A DNA stretch of 64,000 nt. It comes from Prinsepia uniflora (lineage: Eukaryota; Streptophyta; Magnoliopsida; Rosales; Rosaceae). The notes under the pieces were generated by a model. It was not told where the DNA came from. It saw only the letters and a program-made list of their open reading frames with translations, and did not search any database. Position 1 is the stretch's first letter, and the number at the start of each line of letters is the position of its first letter. The stretch lies in contig CM064867.1 in the NCBI GenBank assembly GCA_032719365.1, positions 56,360,601 to 56,424,600 on the forward strand, written 5' to 3'. Below are positions 33,275 to 44,433 of the stretch, piece by piece. A program made the position numbers and the translations under genes.

Positions 33275-36200
33275 TCAACGAACTTTCACCAATTCAACGT
33301 AGTAAACCAACGTCGAATTTGGTGGTACAGCTTTACCGCATCCCTCACTTCCAAAGCTGCAACCAAATGGAGCAAGAATGTGAGTTTCCAAAGAAAGAAA
33401 TGCACAAAAGAGAATCAGTAGCCTAAGCATCTAATATACATACCCCATTGGTGGGGGAATTACAAGTCTCCTTTTCTCACCAACATGCATACCTGGGAAT
33501 CACACGTTCATCACAAGCGTTCCAAGACAACAATAACGAAAAAGACTAATTATATATCATGTCCATGGTTATTACCATCAATGCCAATATCCAAACCGAC
33601 GATGACTTTTCGCTGACCTGTAAGAAGCAACCTATGTAAATACAACGCAGCAACAAACAATTTTGTTAAGTATGAGTTGATCTACTAAATTAACAATACC
33701 TAACAAGTTTCTCTTTTGCACTGTTTCCATCCAGCCTAACGGCTACAAATGGATGCCATCCCCATAATCCTTCCATCCCTAGAATCAAAAGATTCCAACT
33801 TTTCTAGTAGCGTATCCTTTGGTGTCTATCATTCTTTCTTCGCTAAATAGTTGAAACAGTCCCGGAATTTTACAATAATTCTAGCAACCGTCCTTAATAC
33901 TTCAACATTAGTGTCTCTCTGTCCCTGAACTTTATCCTAATGTTTCCATTAGTCCCTCTATTTTTCTACAGAGATGGGGGACACTAATATTGATCTATAG
34001 GGAAGGTTGCAAAAATTATGGTCAGGGACAATTACAGCCGTTTAGCCTTCTTTCTTTAATATATTCGGAGAAACAGTAAAGTTCAGAGACGGGGGACACT
34101 AATATTGATCTATAGGGAAGGTTGCAAAAATTATGGTCAGGGACGGTTACAGCCGTTTAGCCTTCTTTCTTTAATATATTTGTAAATAGTGGGAATTATT
34201 TATCATTAAATTAATACTTAGTATTTATTCTAAGAGCATCATTTGTTGGTTGTACCTAACCATGTGGGTAGTGTGCCCTTCTTACCTTCAAGGCTTAGGG
34301 CCTAACCATGCTTCCATCACAGCTCCTATCACGTTGATACCCTGTTTTGCTACAACTTACTCTTTATTCTCTTTATTCCCTTTTTCATGAAATTTACTTG
34401 AGTTGGCAAATAAGAGTAACATATTTTTATATGTTCACTTGCTAATCTAATCCTACACAGAACAGGAGGGAAATAATTGCATCTAAACTGAATAAAGAAG
34501 TCTAAGAATAATACCTAAGCGGAACTTTAGCGGATCCTTGCCAAAAGTGGAGTCAATCAGCATTCCATTCTCTTTCAGCATGCCAACGTAGTGAATACTG
34601 ATCTGAAACAAAAAAAGGAGCCACCACAATCAATGTAGTTTCACAAAACTTTTACTTAATTTTGCTCTGGAAGAAATATTTAGGGTAACGAATATTACTA
34701 GCTAAGACACCATTATGCTTTGGTTGGTTACCATGCAAATAAACACATTGTGAAACAGCATTAATACCAAAATAATCAAATACGGGATAAATAAGACATG
34801 CCTTTTTCCCAGAAGTGGCAATTTTGCCATCAGGTTTTCCCACTTTTATCTCCTCAATGCGTAATCCACCTGGAAAGGTCCTAACTTGAGATGACTTAGT
34901 ATGAACATTCTCTTCTGCTGACAAGAGAGGTACATCTGTATTCACAACTTTCCCTTGTGCTTGGGATTTACTTTTCTTCTTCTTTTTAATTTTTTTCTCA
35001 TCAGAATTACCGTCAACAGATTTATTGGCATCATAGATGCCAGAACTCCTGGAGAAATGGACAGCCAAGTTTCATGCTTAATCATAAGATAATTATTGCG
35101 AAATCACACAAAACAGATACATGACCAGAAACTTGCACGTTTAAGTTGCCCATGCTTTACCACGGAAATAATGATGGACAACATGTTTAATCAATGAAAG
35201 TTGGATTCCTTTGACAGTTGAAATATTTTTGTGTGCACTCAGACCACAAATACATACCAGACTGTGTGTACGTTTACATGCTATTGTAATTTACTAAATT
35301 CATTTTCTTTAGTCTTGTTTATTCATGCTATTTCCAGGACAAAGGTAAAGACGACCAGAAGAATATATCTGGCATTACTTTAATAACAAAAGCTAACAGC
35401 AATACATTAGTACTCACCCCTCCTTGGCTGACTTCTGAATTTGTTCACTACTCACCAGTAGGTCTGGGCACAAATCACCTTTTGCCTTATCCTGCTGGCC
35501 TTTATCCTCTCTGACATAGTTAGTGTCAACAAGCTCAAATTTTTGCTCCTCCACCTGCTTCTTCCTTTTCTTCTTTGGCCGTTCATTTTCAGGACTGACG
35601 TCCGTTACAGGCTTTGAGAGATAATCTAGCACTTTAGCCTCACTGCTTGAGTATATCAATAAAATTCCCAAAAAAAAAAATTAATGGTGAGAGCCACCAT
35701 TGTCAGTAATTTCTCCAACCGCAAACTATTCTGCAGTCAGTATCATGATGAGAGAATGTGCATCATTCAAGGAAAAAGAGTTAAAAGACTCACTTAAGGT
35801 TGGCCACCTTCTGTTCTTTTTGATCCTGAATATGAAAATTCAGTGTGCTATTTTGGGCTGTTGCCTCATCCTTCTGGGCTTCATCCTCCTGCTCAAGGAC
35901 AATGGTTTCAAGTGCCTTCTCCTTCTTTGGCTGTTCTTTCCTGTTTCTATTTGGTACTCTCTTTTCAGGGCATACTTTAGAAGAACATGGCAACAAACCT
36001 GCTGGCAGGTCAGACTCCCTGCATTTCAATTTGGAAATAAAAGAATCACCAACTCAATTTGGCAATCAGGGGTACAGATATCTGAGATAGGATACCATGG
36101 CAACGATACAGGAAAAGTAAATTACCATATAAGTTGGTTTTTTAAGCTTCATTTATTTATGCAGCAAGTAGAATAGAAAATTCCAGGGCATTGGTAGTGG

Positions 36201-38211
36201 ATTGTACCGTGTCTTCAATTTCCATGAGCATAAAAACTAGCAATCTAATAGAAGCTATCAATATCCTTTAAGCTGATAATATGCCTTTTAACGCTTAAGT
36301 TTGTGATAGGTTGATCAATCTATTAGACAGGTGAAATTGCCACCAAAATCTTGTTAAGCTGGACAAATACCTTTTCAACTGACCATCTATATCCACATCA
36401 TCAACATCTTTATTTGATTCAGTAGAATTAAAGATATCATCCTCCGTCTTCTTGCTGCTGGTATCAACGGTTCCCTTGAGCGAATTTTCTTCCCTTTTGT
36501 CTTTTGTGTTAATTGCAGCACATTTGGTCTTGCAAAACGAGGAAATTGGGCATCTGACTTCATCTTCACTTTCCACTTCTGACACACTCACTTGGTACTT
36601 CTTCCTAAGTCGTCTGTGGCTGCCTGTTCCCTTCTGAGGTTTCTTCTTATCCGATACATCCTCTACATAAGAATATCCAAATGCACAAAGAGCATTCTCA
36701 CATTAATATAGCAAAAAATCTACCAATGATGAACTGTTCAGGTGACAATGAATTAAAAGCCAAAAATTCAAGTCATTAAGATCAGGAAAAGTGTGCTCCA
36801 GAGAAAAAAAAAATGGTGAAATACTCCATGCAGATTAACATGGGCGCATTGTCTACAAGAAACAATAAACACCAACATAAGGAAAATACATGACACATAG
36901 TTTTGGTATTAGTACCTCCACTGTTAGAAACAGAAGAAACTGGTAAGACTTCCGGCTCACTGTCATCAATAAAACTATTGTCATACTGATCTTCTTCACC
37001 ATCAACAGATCTTTGTGTATCGGATTCAGCTATATCTTCCCCATAGGATTCTCTTGGCAATGTAGTAAAGGAAATATAAAGAGAATATCAAATGAACAAG
37101 GCAACAAAAAAAAGACCAGAACATAAAAAATCATCTATTTCGCTGAATGAAGCTGATGATTGAGTTGCAAAAGAAAACAAAGATATTAGTTGCATATCTT
37201 TGATCTTGGAGAAAGAAAAAAAACAAAAATATTATCCACCCCAAAAACTAAAACCTTTGCCTAAGTCTAGAAATATGAACAAAAAAATAATCTCAAAAGC
37301 TTATTTTCTTCTCCTTCCCCAATAACTAATTATGAAGTATGTAATGCAATTAAAACATAAGATAACAACAAAAATTGTAGAGAAAAAAAATTCATGGCTA
37401 AAGAATAAATCAACTCAACAAAGGATACGAATTATCATCAAAATTGTGACACCGATGACCATGTAAATAGTGGCCTGAGAGGTGAACGCTCCGAGGACCA
37501 AGAACGGAGAAGATGACTTCCTCAGGCTCCTCAAATTCCACATTTATTTGCAAAGACTCGGACTTCTCAGGAAACAATGAGCAGAGATAAATTGGACTCT
37601 TGTTTCCTACATTACACTGAACCATGCTTTTTGCCTTGGCAGTCCCAGTCCCCAGTGTAGCCTGTGTACATCAATATATGCATATTATCGACCCAAACAA
37701 AAACAATCAAGTTCAAGATACCTTGAAATCAAACTCTATTAAAATTCCACACCAGATACATACAATTGGAACTTCAAGCCACAACCACACGATTTCCACT
37801 TAAATTCCACAAAAAAACCCATCTACTCCCAGCATGAAAAGTGAAAAAAAAAAAGTACGTATTCTAATACAAGTTACCATTGAAATGTGAAGCCGTCCTT
37901 TCAAGCCATCAAATATATGAGTATAAGGCTTTCCGGACTTGACTTCAATTCCTGCAATAATCAATAACATACACAAGATTAAGAGTCCATTAGAGCATTA
38001 TTGATAAAGGTCGAAAGTTTTTTTGAAAGACCAGAAAGAAAAAAAATATCAAAAAATAACATGAAGGAGTTCATCATAGTTCTTCGAACAACTTCCATTC
38101 TTTGTGTACTTCCATGCTTTGTCCGACGTATTTTCAGCAACCATTACGCTCAAAAAAATTTCATTTTTTATTCAGGGAAAGAAAAAAAGGGTACTCACCC
38201 CAGAAAGCCAT
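33275..38211 (-). CDS. FKBP53: Nucleoplasmin-FKBP nuclear histone chaperone (FKBP53/FKBP43-like), 12 exons
   Basis: Exons from 5' to 3' on the minus strand: 38211-38199, 37951-37878, 37661-37429, 37052-36916, 36662-36371, 36018-35794, 35642-35418, 35048-34802, 34602-34515, 33617-33576, 33492-33444, 33356-33275. They sum to 1707 nt, 568 codons plus TGA, with every phase matching. Start chosen at MAFWGIEVKSGKP, the family N-terminus. Residues 1 to about 107 form the nucleoplasmin-like domain (VQCNVGNKSPIYLCSLFPEK, GPRSVHLSG). Residues 107-150 are acidic; lysine clusters (RPKKKRKK about 345, KKIKKKKKSK about 422) are probable nuclear signals. Residues about 460-568 are the FKBP peptidyl-prolyl isomerase domain, ending LVYYVELVKVR. 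Arabidopsis FKBP53 is a nucleolar histone chaperone repressing rDNA; that role here is inferred. Longer than Arabidopsis FKBP53 (477 aa), mainly in the charged middle. Active-site changes include Leu520 where FKBP12 has Trp59. FKBP53 and FKBP43 cannot be separated by eye. UTRs not defined. Confidence 0.92.
33876..34190. mobile_element. Fold-back MITE-like insertion in an FKBP intron
   Basis: Within the intron 33618-34514, the block 33876-33935 (AACATTAGTGTCTCTCTGTC) is an imperfect inverted copy of the block around 34082-34135 (GGGGGACACTAATATTGATC). The right arm is also duplicated in tandem (33971 and 34086, period 115 bp). This is the structure of a small non-coding inverted-repeat element. 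Target duplication was not identified. Confidence 0.5.
34603..34801 (-). other. GC-AG intron of the FKBP gene
   Basis: The exon ends GGGAAAAAG and the intron starts GCATGT instead of GT; it ends TTTCAG before ATCAGTATTC. Only this junction keeps the phase and joins GKK to ISIHYVGML as in the family. AAG|GCATGT matches the strong consensus typical of functional GC donors. Confidence 0.85.
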
Positions 38212-38250
38212 TGGTCTTGAATAAGAGCTCTGATAGCCGCTTTTTTTCCA

Positions 38251-38258
38251 AAACCCTA
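38251..38258 (+). promoter_or_regulatory. Telo-box AAACCCTA in the FKBP 5' leader
   Basis: AAACCCTA lies 40 bp upstream of the start codon. Telo-boxes near transcription starts are frequent in plant genes for ribosomal and nucleolar proteins, which would suit an rDNA chaperone. The link is inference. Confidence 0.5.
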
Positions 38259-38375
38259 GAACAAGGCGATTGCTCCTCCTCTCAAAACCTGCAGGAAATT
38301 TTTTTTTTGGCAAAAACCTGCAGGAAATTGAAAGGCCCTATTTTATTTTTTACTTTTTCGGCTAGAAGTGAAAGA

Positions 38376-38385
38376 CCTTTATAAG
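38376..38385 (-). promoter_or_regulatory. TATA box of the FKBP gene
   Basis: On the minus strand GCTTATAAAGG lies about 165 bp upstream of the ATG, giving a plausible start of transcription about 130-140 bp upstream. Between them AAAACCTGCAGGAAATT is present twice (38284 and 38313). Confidence 0.55.
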
Positions 38386-38417
38386 CTCTAGTCTTGTCAC
38401 GGAAAAATGGCGGTGAT

Positions 38418-38827
38418 GGCTTGTGGGACCTCTTTTGCTGACGGCACGGCCCAGCTCGGGAGCTGGTCCAAATTTTCCTAATTTTACACTTTGGCGGTCA
38501 TTTGCTTTCTTTTCGGATAATAGGGTATATTTGTTTTTAATTTATAGAATTATCTTTTTATATATATATATTATAATTGAAATAATTTATTTTCTAAATT
38601 ATCATATTATAAATAGGTTTGTAAACAATAAAAAAAAATTAAGATCATTTAACCAGGCTTTTTACTTTAAGTGTACTTTGAACTCCTGTGAAAATTACAT
38701 GTGGCATTCTATACTGATTTTTCATTCACTAAGCACCCTAAAACGGCCGAATCGTATGACTTAGCACATTTTCTTTTTAACTTAACCGTTTATCGTTAAT
38801 TTAAGGTAAATTACCATCTCAATCATT
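38418..38827. other. AT-rich upstream region of the FKBP gene
   Basis: No gene seen. A 113-codon plus-strand frame is a low-complexity translation of AT-rich DNA. Contains TTTTTATATATATATATTAT near 38549. Confidence 0.5.
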
Positions 38828-38985
38828 CTCTCTTCTTCTTCTTCTTCTTCTTCTTCTTCTTCTTCTTCTTCTTCTTCTTCTTCTTCTTCTTCTTCTTCTT
38901 CTTCTTCTTCTTCTTCTTCTTCTTCTTCTTCTTCTTCTTCTTCTTCTTCTTCTTCTTCTTCTTCTTCTTCTTCTTCTTCTTCTTC
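38828..38985. repeat. (TTC)n / (GAA)n microsatellite, about 52 units
   Basis: Nearly perfect TTC array on the plus strand, GAA on the coding strand of the FKBP gene, starting about 615 bp upstream of its ATG. The poly-lysine frame across it is not a gene. Confidence 0.97.
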
Positions 38986-39586
38986 GTTTTACTCTGATTT
39001 TCTCTAATTCCTTTCAAAGCATCATAGAAAATACAGCAATTCAACGACTTCTTATAGTTTGTTGGGGTTAAGAGAGTGACGAGTGCTCGGGTTTTGTGGA
39101 ACAAGCTTCTCAAGACTGGTTATATCAGCGAGTGTGGCTATGACATGTATTTGCATTTAAGTAATGAGTAAAGTGGTAGCTAAGATCGATGGCATTGATG
39201 AGCGTTGATTTTACGATATCCTCTCTTGACTCTAAGAGTTCCCCTCTCGTTAATTAGAGTCTGCTTTCCATTCGGTGATATTTCATTGCCCATCGACCGT
39301 CTCACCAAACACCCCCCAACTACCAACAACATCAATTAATCCCTCTGTTATTTCGAGTACTCACAAAAGAATTCAGAAAACACAAACAAACCTTTTAAAG
39401 TCTTCTACCATGTTAAATCTTTGTCCCACTAGCAATGAATTAATGCCTCCTGCAAATTCCTGAGAAGTAAGCTTCGAGACCCACAACGTAGGATCTCTTC
39501 CATGGCAGGAGTAAAGGTTAGTTATGATCCCCAACATCTAAACCATGGTCATTCAATGTTTAGGGGAAGGGTGTTCCACATTAAAC
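38986..39586. other. Unassigned intergenic DNA
   Basis: No gene motif. Frames of 62 to 67 codons occur by chance. Confidence 0.4.
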
Positions 39587-39748
39587 CTAGATCTTCCATT
39601 GCCAATATATGTGAACCAGAAACCACGTCAAACACACACCAGACAATCAAAGTAAGAGTAGCACCAAAATCCATTGAAAAACATCATTTCCTTCATATCT
39701 GGTAATCCTAATTTCTATTGCTCAAAATTTCAATGCAAGCAAAAATTC
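39587..39748. repeat. Segmental duplication copy 1, left non-LTR part
   Basis: CTAGATCTTCCATTGCCAAT begins a stretch repeated at 58418 with few differences. It ends at an LTR fragment. It marks the left edge of the duplication. Confidence 0.85.
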
Positions 39749-39837
39749 TGTCAGGACCCGTCTCAATCCCCCCAAGATTAACGAGGGACGCTCCTAATCC
39801 CGTCTGACACGGAGTGTTAGACCAGGAAAAATTTGAA
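39749..39837 (-). repeat. Short LTR terminal fragment
   Basis: TGTCAGGACCCGTCTCAATC up to TTTGAA matches the last about 90 bp of the LTRs in minus orientation. In the second copy (58561-58621) its first part is deleted. Confidence 0.75.
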
Positions 39838-40715
39838 TGTAACGACCCGTCCCGGACATCGGGATTAGATTAGTGGTTAATGACGGATTAGTGAAGTTAA
39901 TCGGTGATTAGTTGGATGCGTTCGAACGGAAGGTGCAAAATGACGATTTTGCCCCTAGAATGGGCAACAATGTTGACTTTTAGTTCGGGCGGTCAAAAGG
40001 ACTTTGATTGATGACCGTGACGTAATTCGAGACGTCATGAGTTCATAGACAAGTGGCACGTTCGATTCCGAGGAGAAAGTTGTGATGTTCAGAAGATTGA
40101 GGGCATTTTCGTAAATTGGTTAAAAAGGGGGAATTCGTTGACTTTTTGCACGATAAGTTTTCATCACGCAATTCGAGGACCGTTAGGTAGGTCTCGATGT
40201 CCTGAGTACTACGACAGGCGGCATGCCGTCATCGGACGTCGGACGGCTTAGTTACGGGTCTAGATAAGTGAGGGGTAAAATGGTAATTTGGACTTTTAGG
40301 GGCAAAGTAGTATTTTAGCACCTTGGGACTTGTGTATAACCGGATAAGGACACTTGGGCTGAGATAATTGGATATTTGTGAGGGCTGGACCACAGATTGG
40401 AGGACACCTGGCCTATTTCCAGTGGTTTCTAGCCAAGTCGGTCGTGCATTTAAATTTTAAATGTTTGGGTTATCGATCAACTGACGAGAAACAGAGACAG
40501 GGTGAACAATTGATCGTCCATCTGCTGTGAGTGAGACTGTGAACCAATCCCTCATCCCTGATTCGCGATGTGTGAAGGAAGGTAGAAGGGAAGTTGAGAT
40601 AATGATCGTGGTGGCACGGTGGCACACGGTGGTGAAGGTAAGGCCCAAAAACCGTGGAGTTCTTTGTTTGACATCATAATTGGACATTGGAATTTTGGTT
40701 ACCATTGATACAATT
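39838..40715 (+). repeat. Plus-strand LTR, 5' segment
   Basis: Starts TGTAACGACCCGTCCCGG and contains GACA(A/G)GTGGCACG boxes at 40048 and 40213 (165 bp apart because of a 7-bp deletion relative to 58832 and 59004). It is interrupted by a minus-oriented LTR at 40716. The same segment occurs at 58622-59506, where it continues after 61729. Confidence 0.8.
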
Positions 40716-41268
40716 TGTCAAGACCCGTCTCTGATCCCCCCGGGATTAACGAGGGACGCCCCTGATCCCGTCTGACACAGACTATCAGACAAGGGAAATT
40801 TCCAACCTTAGCCTTCTCGGGCTTCCAGAGTGCGCCAGGATCCGGAAGAGGTATGTGATATCTCGGTCTCTGTTACAGTTCACATCGTATCCAACCTGAA
40901 AGGTATTAAAAATAGAAAGACTGTGAGTGGACAAAAAGTAATATTTTAGAAATACATTTTATAAAGACCTTTATACTCTTCACTAAAAAACATGCATGCA
41001 TAGTAAAACCATTTATCCAATCACATATGTTTAAACAACCATATTTAGAGTCATAGCCCCAAGTTCCGTAAATACAAGTCACACGGGCTCCTGCCCAAAA
41101 CCAATTACAGAAAACCATAACATAGTAAACATATGTGGGATCTCAGCCCAAATCCATTTATCATCATAAAACACAATTTCCCAAACCAATTGAAATCATG
41201 TTTATCCATTATATTTCATATCACCGAACCTGTCACGGTATACAGAGCTACTTGCGTGCTAACCGGGG
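40716..41268 (-). repeat. Minus-strand LTR, segment 1 of 3
   Basis: Starts TGTCAAGACCCGTCTC. The LTR is split by two insertions and continues at 44404-44428 and 54268-56543. With the inserts removed it is about 2.85 kb. It is followed by a polypurine tract, so it was a 3' LTR. Confidence 0.8.
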
Positions 41269-44200
41269 TGACAGGACCCATCCCAATCCCCCCGGGATTA
41301 GTGCGGGATGACCCTGCTCCCGTCTGACACGAAGTGTCAGACAAGGGATATTTCCGACCTTTGCCCTCCCGGGCTATCAGAGTACGCCAGGATCCGGAGG
41401 AGGCATGTGATATCTCGATCTCTGCTACAGTCCACATCCGATGTCAACCTGAAGGGCAGTCAAAACATTAAAAACTGTGAGTGGACAAAACAAAAGTTTA
41501 TAACACATTTAATAAGGAAGACATTTGTACCCTCCACTAAAAAGCATGCATGCATTCGAAAACCATTTATCCAAAACAAACCATATGTGGGACTAAGCCC
41601 AAAGCAGATATAAACCAAGGTCGAAAGGACCACAATAAAAACGACCATACGGGCCACTGCCCAAATCCTGTGCACACCTGTACACACCACATATCATATA
41701 GTATATATCCATCACATACATATATATAAGTCACACAACCAATCCCGTCACGGTATCCAAAGCCGCGCGCGCTACCCGGGTCTCAATCCGAGTCATCTCA
41801 AAGTCAAGATCAATGTCCGTAGACCACTGACCCTACCCGAGGTAATAGTAATCATAGCCTTCCTGAGAGTAAGGAACCCAACTGGGGGGTGACTCCACTC
41901 AGTCGGTGCTCCGTAACTACTCCGGGGTCCACCCAGGCCAACGACCCTCCCCGGAGGAGATAGTAGAACATGTAAAGGAAGGTAGACGAACATATATATA
42001 CATAACATAAACATTCATGACCGGTTCCCCTGAACCGTCATGAATCCATAATATCCATAATCAGGTAACATGCCGGTTCCCATAAACCGTCATGTACCGT
42101 AATAACATAACCAAGGTAACATGCCGGTTCCCATAAACCGTCATGTACCGTAATAACCAACAAGGGTTCATGCCGGTTCCCATAAACCGTAATGAACCAT
42201 GATACCATAACAAGAGTTCATGCCGGTTCCCATAAACTGTCATGAACCGGGAAATCCATTTAAGGTTCCCTGACCTGAAATCAAAACCGTAAAGTGACTG
42301 GGTCTCGTACCCGAACATAGGACACCAACTGGGCACCGTGCCCGGAATCTGAGGTCATATGCCCGAGACAAAACCAAATGGGTCTCATACCCGAGTTTAT
42401 CATTTTGAAATCCAAATTCAGTTCATTTAAATCAATAAAGAAATACAGACCCGTATAAGCACCGTATAAGGCCGAAACCTCGAAATACGTGCTTATACGT
42501 AACCACATACAAATGCACCCATGGCATCATCAAACAAGTAATAAAACATATAATAAACATTTATGCATGCACCAATTTAGAAAACAAGGTCCACTCACAG
42601 ACCGTCCGAGCTGCCGCCTCGATTTGCGTGCCATACGGCTCCCCGAGCCGATCACCATCACCGGGACTCCCAAACCTGTCCAAATCGTAATAGAAGGTTA
42701 CTAACTACTTAATTAACCTCCTACCAAAGCCCCGTAATTTTCCCGTATTTTTAACTATTTTTAATCCCGAACCTAAACCTTCCGATGCCCCGAAACATCT
42801 CGAGACGGTGTCCGATCGACACGAAACCAGTCCCAAAATGTTCGTTACATCGAATAGATGATTTCACATGTTGGAACCTTCCCCAGATTCCCTGCCACGC
42901 GCCCTCACGCGCCGCCTGAAGTGGCTGCGCGTGGGCTCCACGCGCCTGCTACAGTACCTGCTGACGTCATCGTTGACGTCAGCATGACGCCATCACTGAC
43001 AGCCCCTGACAGTGACAAGTGTCACGCTCCCATTGGCCCACTGTCTGACATGTCAGTCTGACATTGTCAGATCTGACATGATGACGTCATCCCTGACATG
43101 ATGACGTCATCAGGATGACGTCATCAGTCATCCCTGCCTCCTCGCGGGTCGACCCGAATGTCTGCAACCGGGTCGCCGTGTCCCGCGGCTTGACCCGGCC
43201 GGTTCTCCGCCGTCCGGCCACCAAAACCGTTCTCGTTTGTCCCATTTTCATCCCCTAACCCTAACCTACAGTCCTATGACATTAAAATGGAAGGAAAACA
43301 ACTAAAACTAACCCTTCAAGCTTGGCTATGGCGGGTGAGTTTTCCCCCGCCGTTCACGGCCGTTCCAGGCCACCCCAAGCCCCAAAACCAATCCTACTGA
43401 GCTCCTAGGACTACCAGCAACCTAACCCAATCCTTGGAATCAGCTAAAAACTATTAAAACACAACTTCAATTTTTTGAAGTTTTCTTACCTCACGGGTTC
43501 GGGCCCCTTCCGCCGTGAACCGCCGCGTCCTCCGCCGTCCTTCGTCTCACAGTCCTTCATTACTCTCTCATGGTCACACACGGCATATGAGCTCGTGGTG
43601 GGGAGGTGTGGTGGTGCGGTTTCGGGTTTTTGAAGAAAGAAGAAGAAAAATGAAGAAAATGGGGTTATGGGTTTCGGGCTTTAGGGAGAACAGAGAAGAG
43701 GGATGGCTGATGAGAGAAGAGAAATGGAGGGTGTGGATTTAAGGATGAATTGAAATGGATGGCCAAGATTGAATGGTGGGTGGGTTTGGTTAAAAAAAAT
43801 TAATTAAATAATATTATTTTATTATATAGATCCACATTTTGGGGGATCAAAGCAATGGGATGAGTGACACTTGTCACTCATCCATGGGGCCCACCAAAAT
43901 ATCCACCCAATCAGATTTCGCCGAAACGTCCCCGTCTCGAAGTTCGTGCATAGTGAAATCGAACTTCCGTGACCCATAACTCTCCCGTTCGAAGTCCGAT
44001 TTCAGTGTGCCGCCTGTCTATGGATTCGTATCGTCCTTATCTACGTAACGGTCTTTGGCCCTCGGCCATCGGACCTCCCGGTCAAAAAGTCAACATTTGA
44101 CCCCATTTAACCTAAATTACCAAAATGCCCCTAAACTTCCGAACGTCATAACTTCCTCCACGAACGTCGGAATTGAACGTGCCACCTGTCTATGAACTCG

Positions 44201-44398
44201 TGACGTCACGAACTACGTCACGGTCATCGGTCAAAGTCCATTTGACCACCCGATTAAAAAGTCAACGTTTTGCCACCATCAGGGGCAAAACGGTCATTTC
44301 GCACCGTTCGTCCTATTTCGCTCTACTAATCACGGATTAGCCTCACTAATCGTGATTAGTCACTAATCTAATCTAGGAATTTGGGACGGGTCGTTACA
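41269..44398 (-). mobile_element. Solo LTR, 3130 bp, target duplication CGGGG
   Basis: Starts TGACAGGACCCATCCC, ends GACGGGTCGTTACA, flanked by CGGGG at 41264-41268 and 44399-44403. It contains a five-unit CCGGTTCCCATAAACCG array (42016-42246), a TGACGTCA cluster (42955-43130), the palindrome at 43858-43883 and two GTGCC(G/A)CCTGTCTAT boxes at 44006 and 44178. The uninterrupted target is preserved at about 60165-60185, which confirms the insertion. Confidence 0.95.
42016..42246. repeat. Five-unit array of CGGTT...AACCG hairpins, about 50-bp period
   Basis: Units start at 42016, 42069, 42120, 42169 and 42219. Each contains CATGCCGGTTCCCATAAACC followed by GTCATG or a close variant: an outer CATG/CATG and an inner CGGTT/AACCG inverted pair. 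Shorter versions lie at 16845-16975, 54535-54565 and 60475-60560. Confidence 0.85.
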
Positions 44399-44403
44399 CG
44401 GGG

Positions 44404-44428
44404 TCTTAAATCCAAGTCTCTCCAGGGT
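44404..44428 (-). repeat. Minus-strand LTR, segment 2 of 3
   Basis: About 25 bp (TCTTAAATCCAAGTCTCTCC region) of the LTR begun at 40716 remain between the CGGGG and CCACC insertion sites. Confidence 0.8.
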
Positions 44429-44433
44429 CCACC

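Noticed and set aside
35700..36176. 158-codon plus-strand frame over the FKBP exons
   Set aside because: It is antisense to exon 6, whose minus-strand frame, splice sites and family match are clear.
38823..39113. 96-codon poly-lysine frame on the minus strand
   Set aside because: It is a translation of the TTC/GAA repeat.
42016..42246. Regular direct repeats resembling a CRISPR array
   Set aside because: Plant nuclear LTR context, only five imperfect units, similar spacers, no cas genes; it is an LTR hairpin array.
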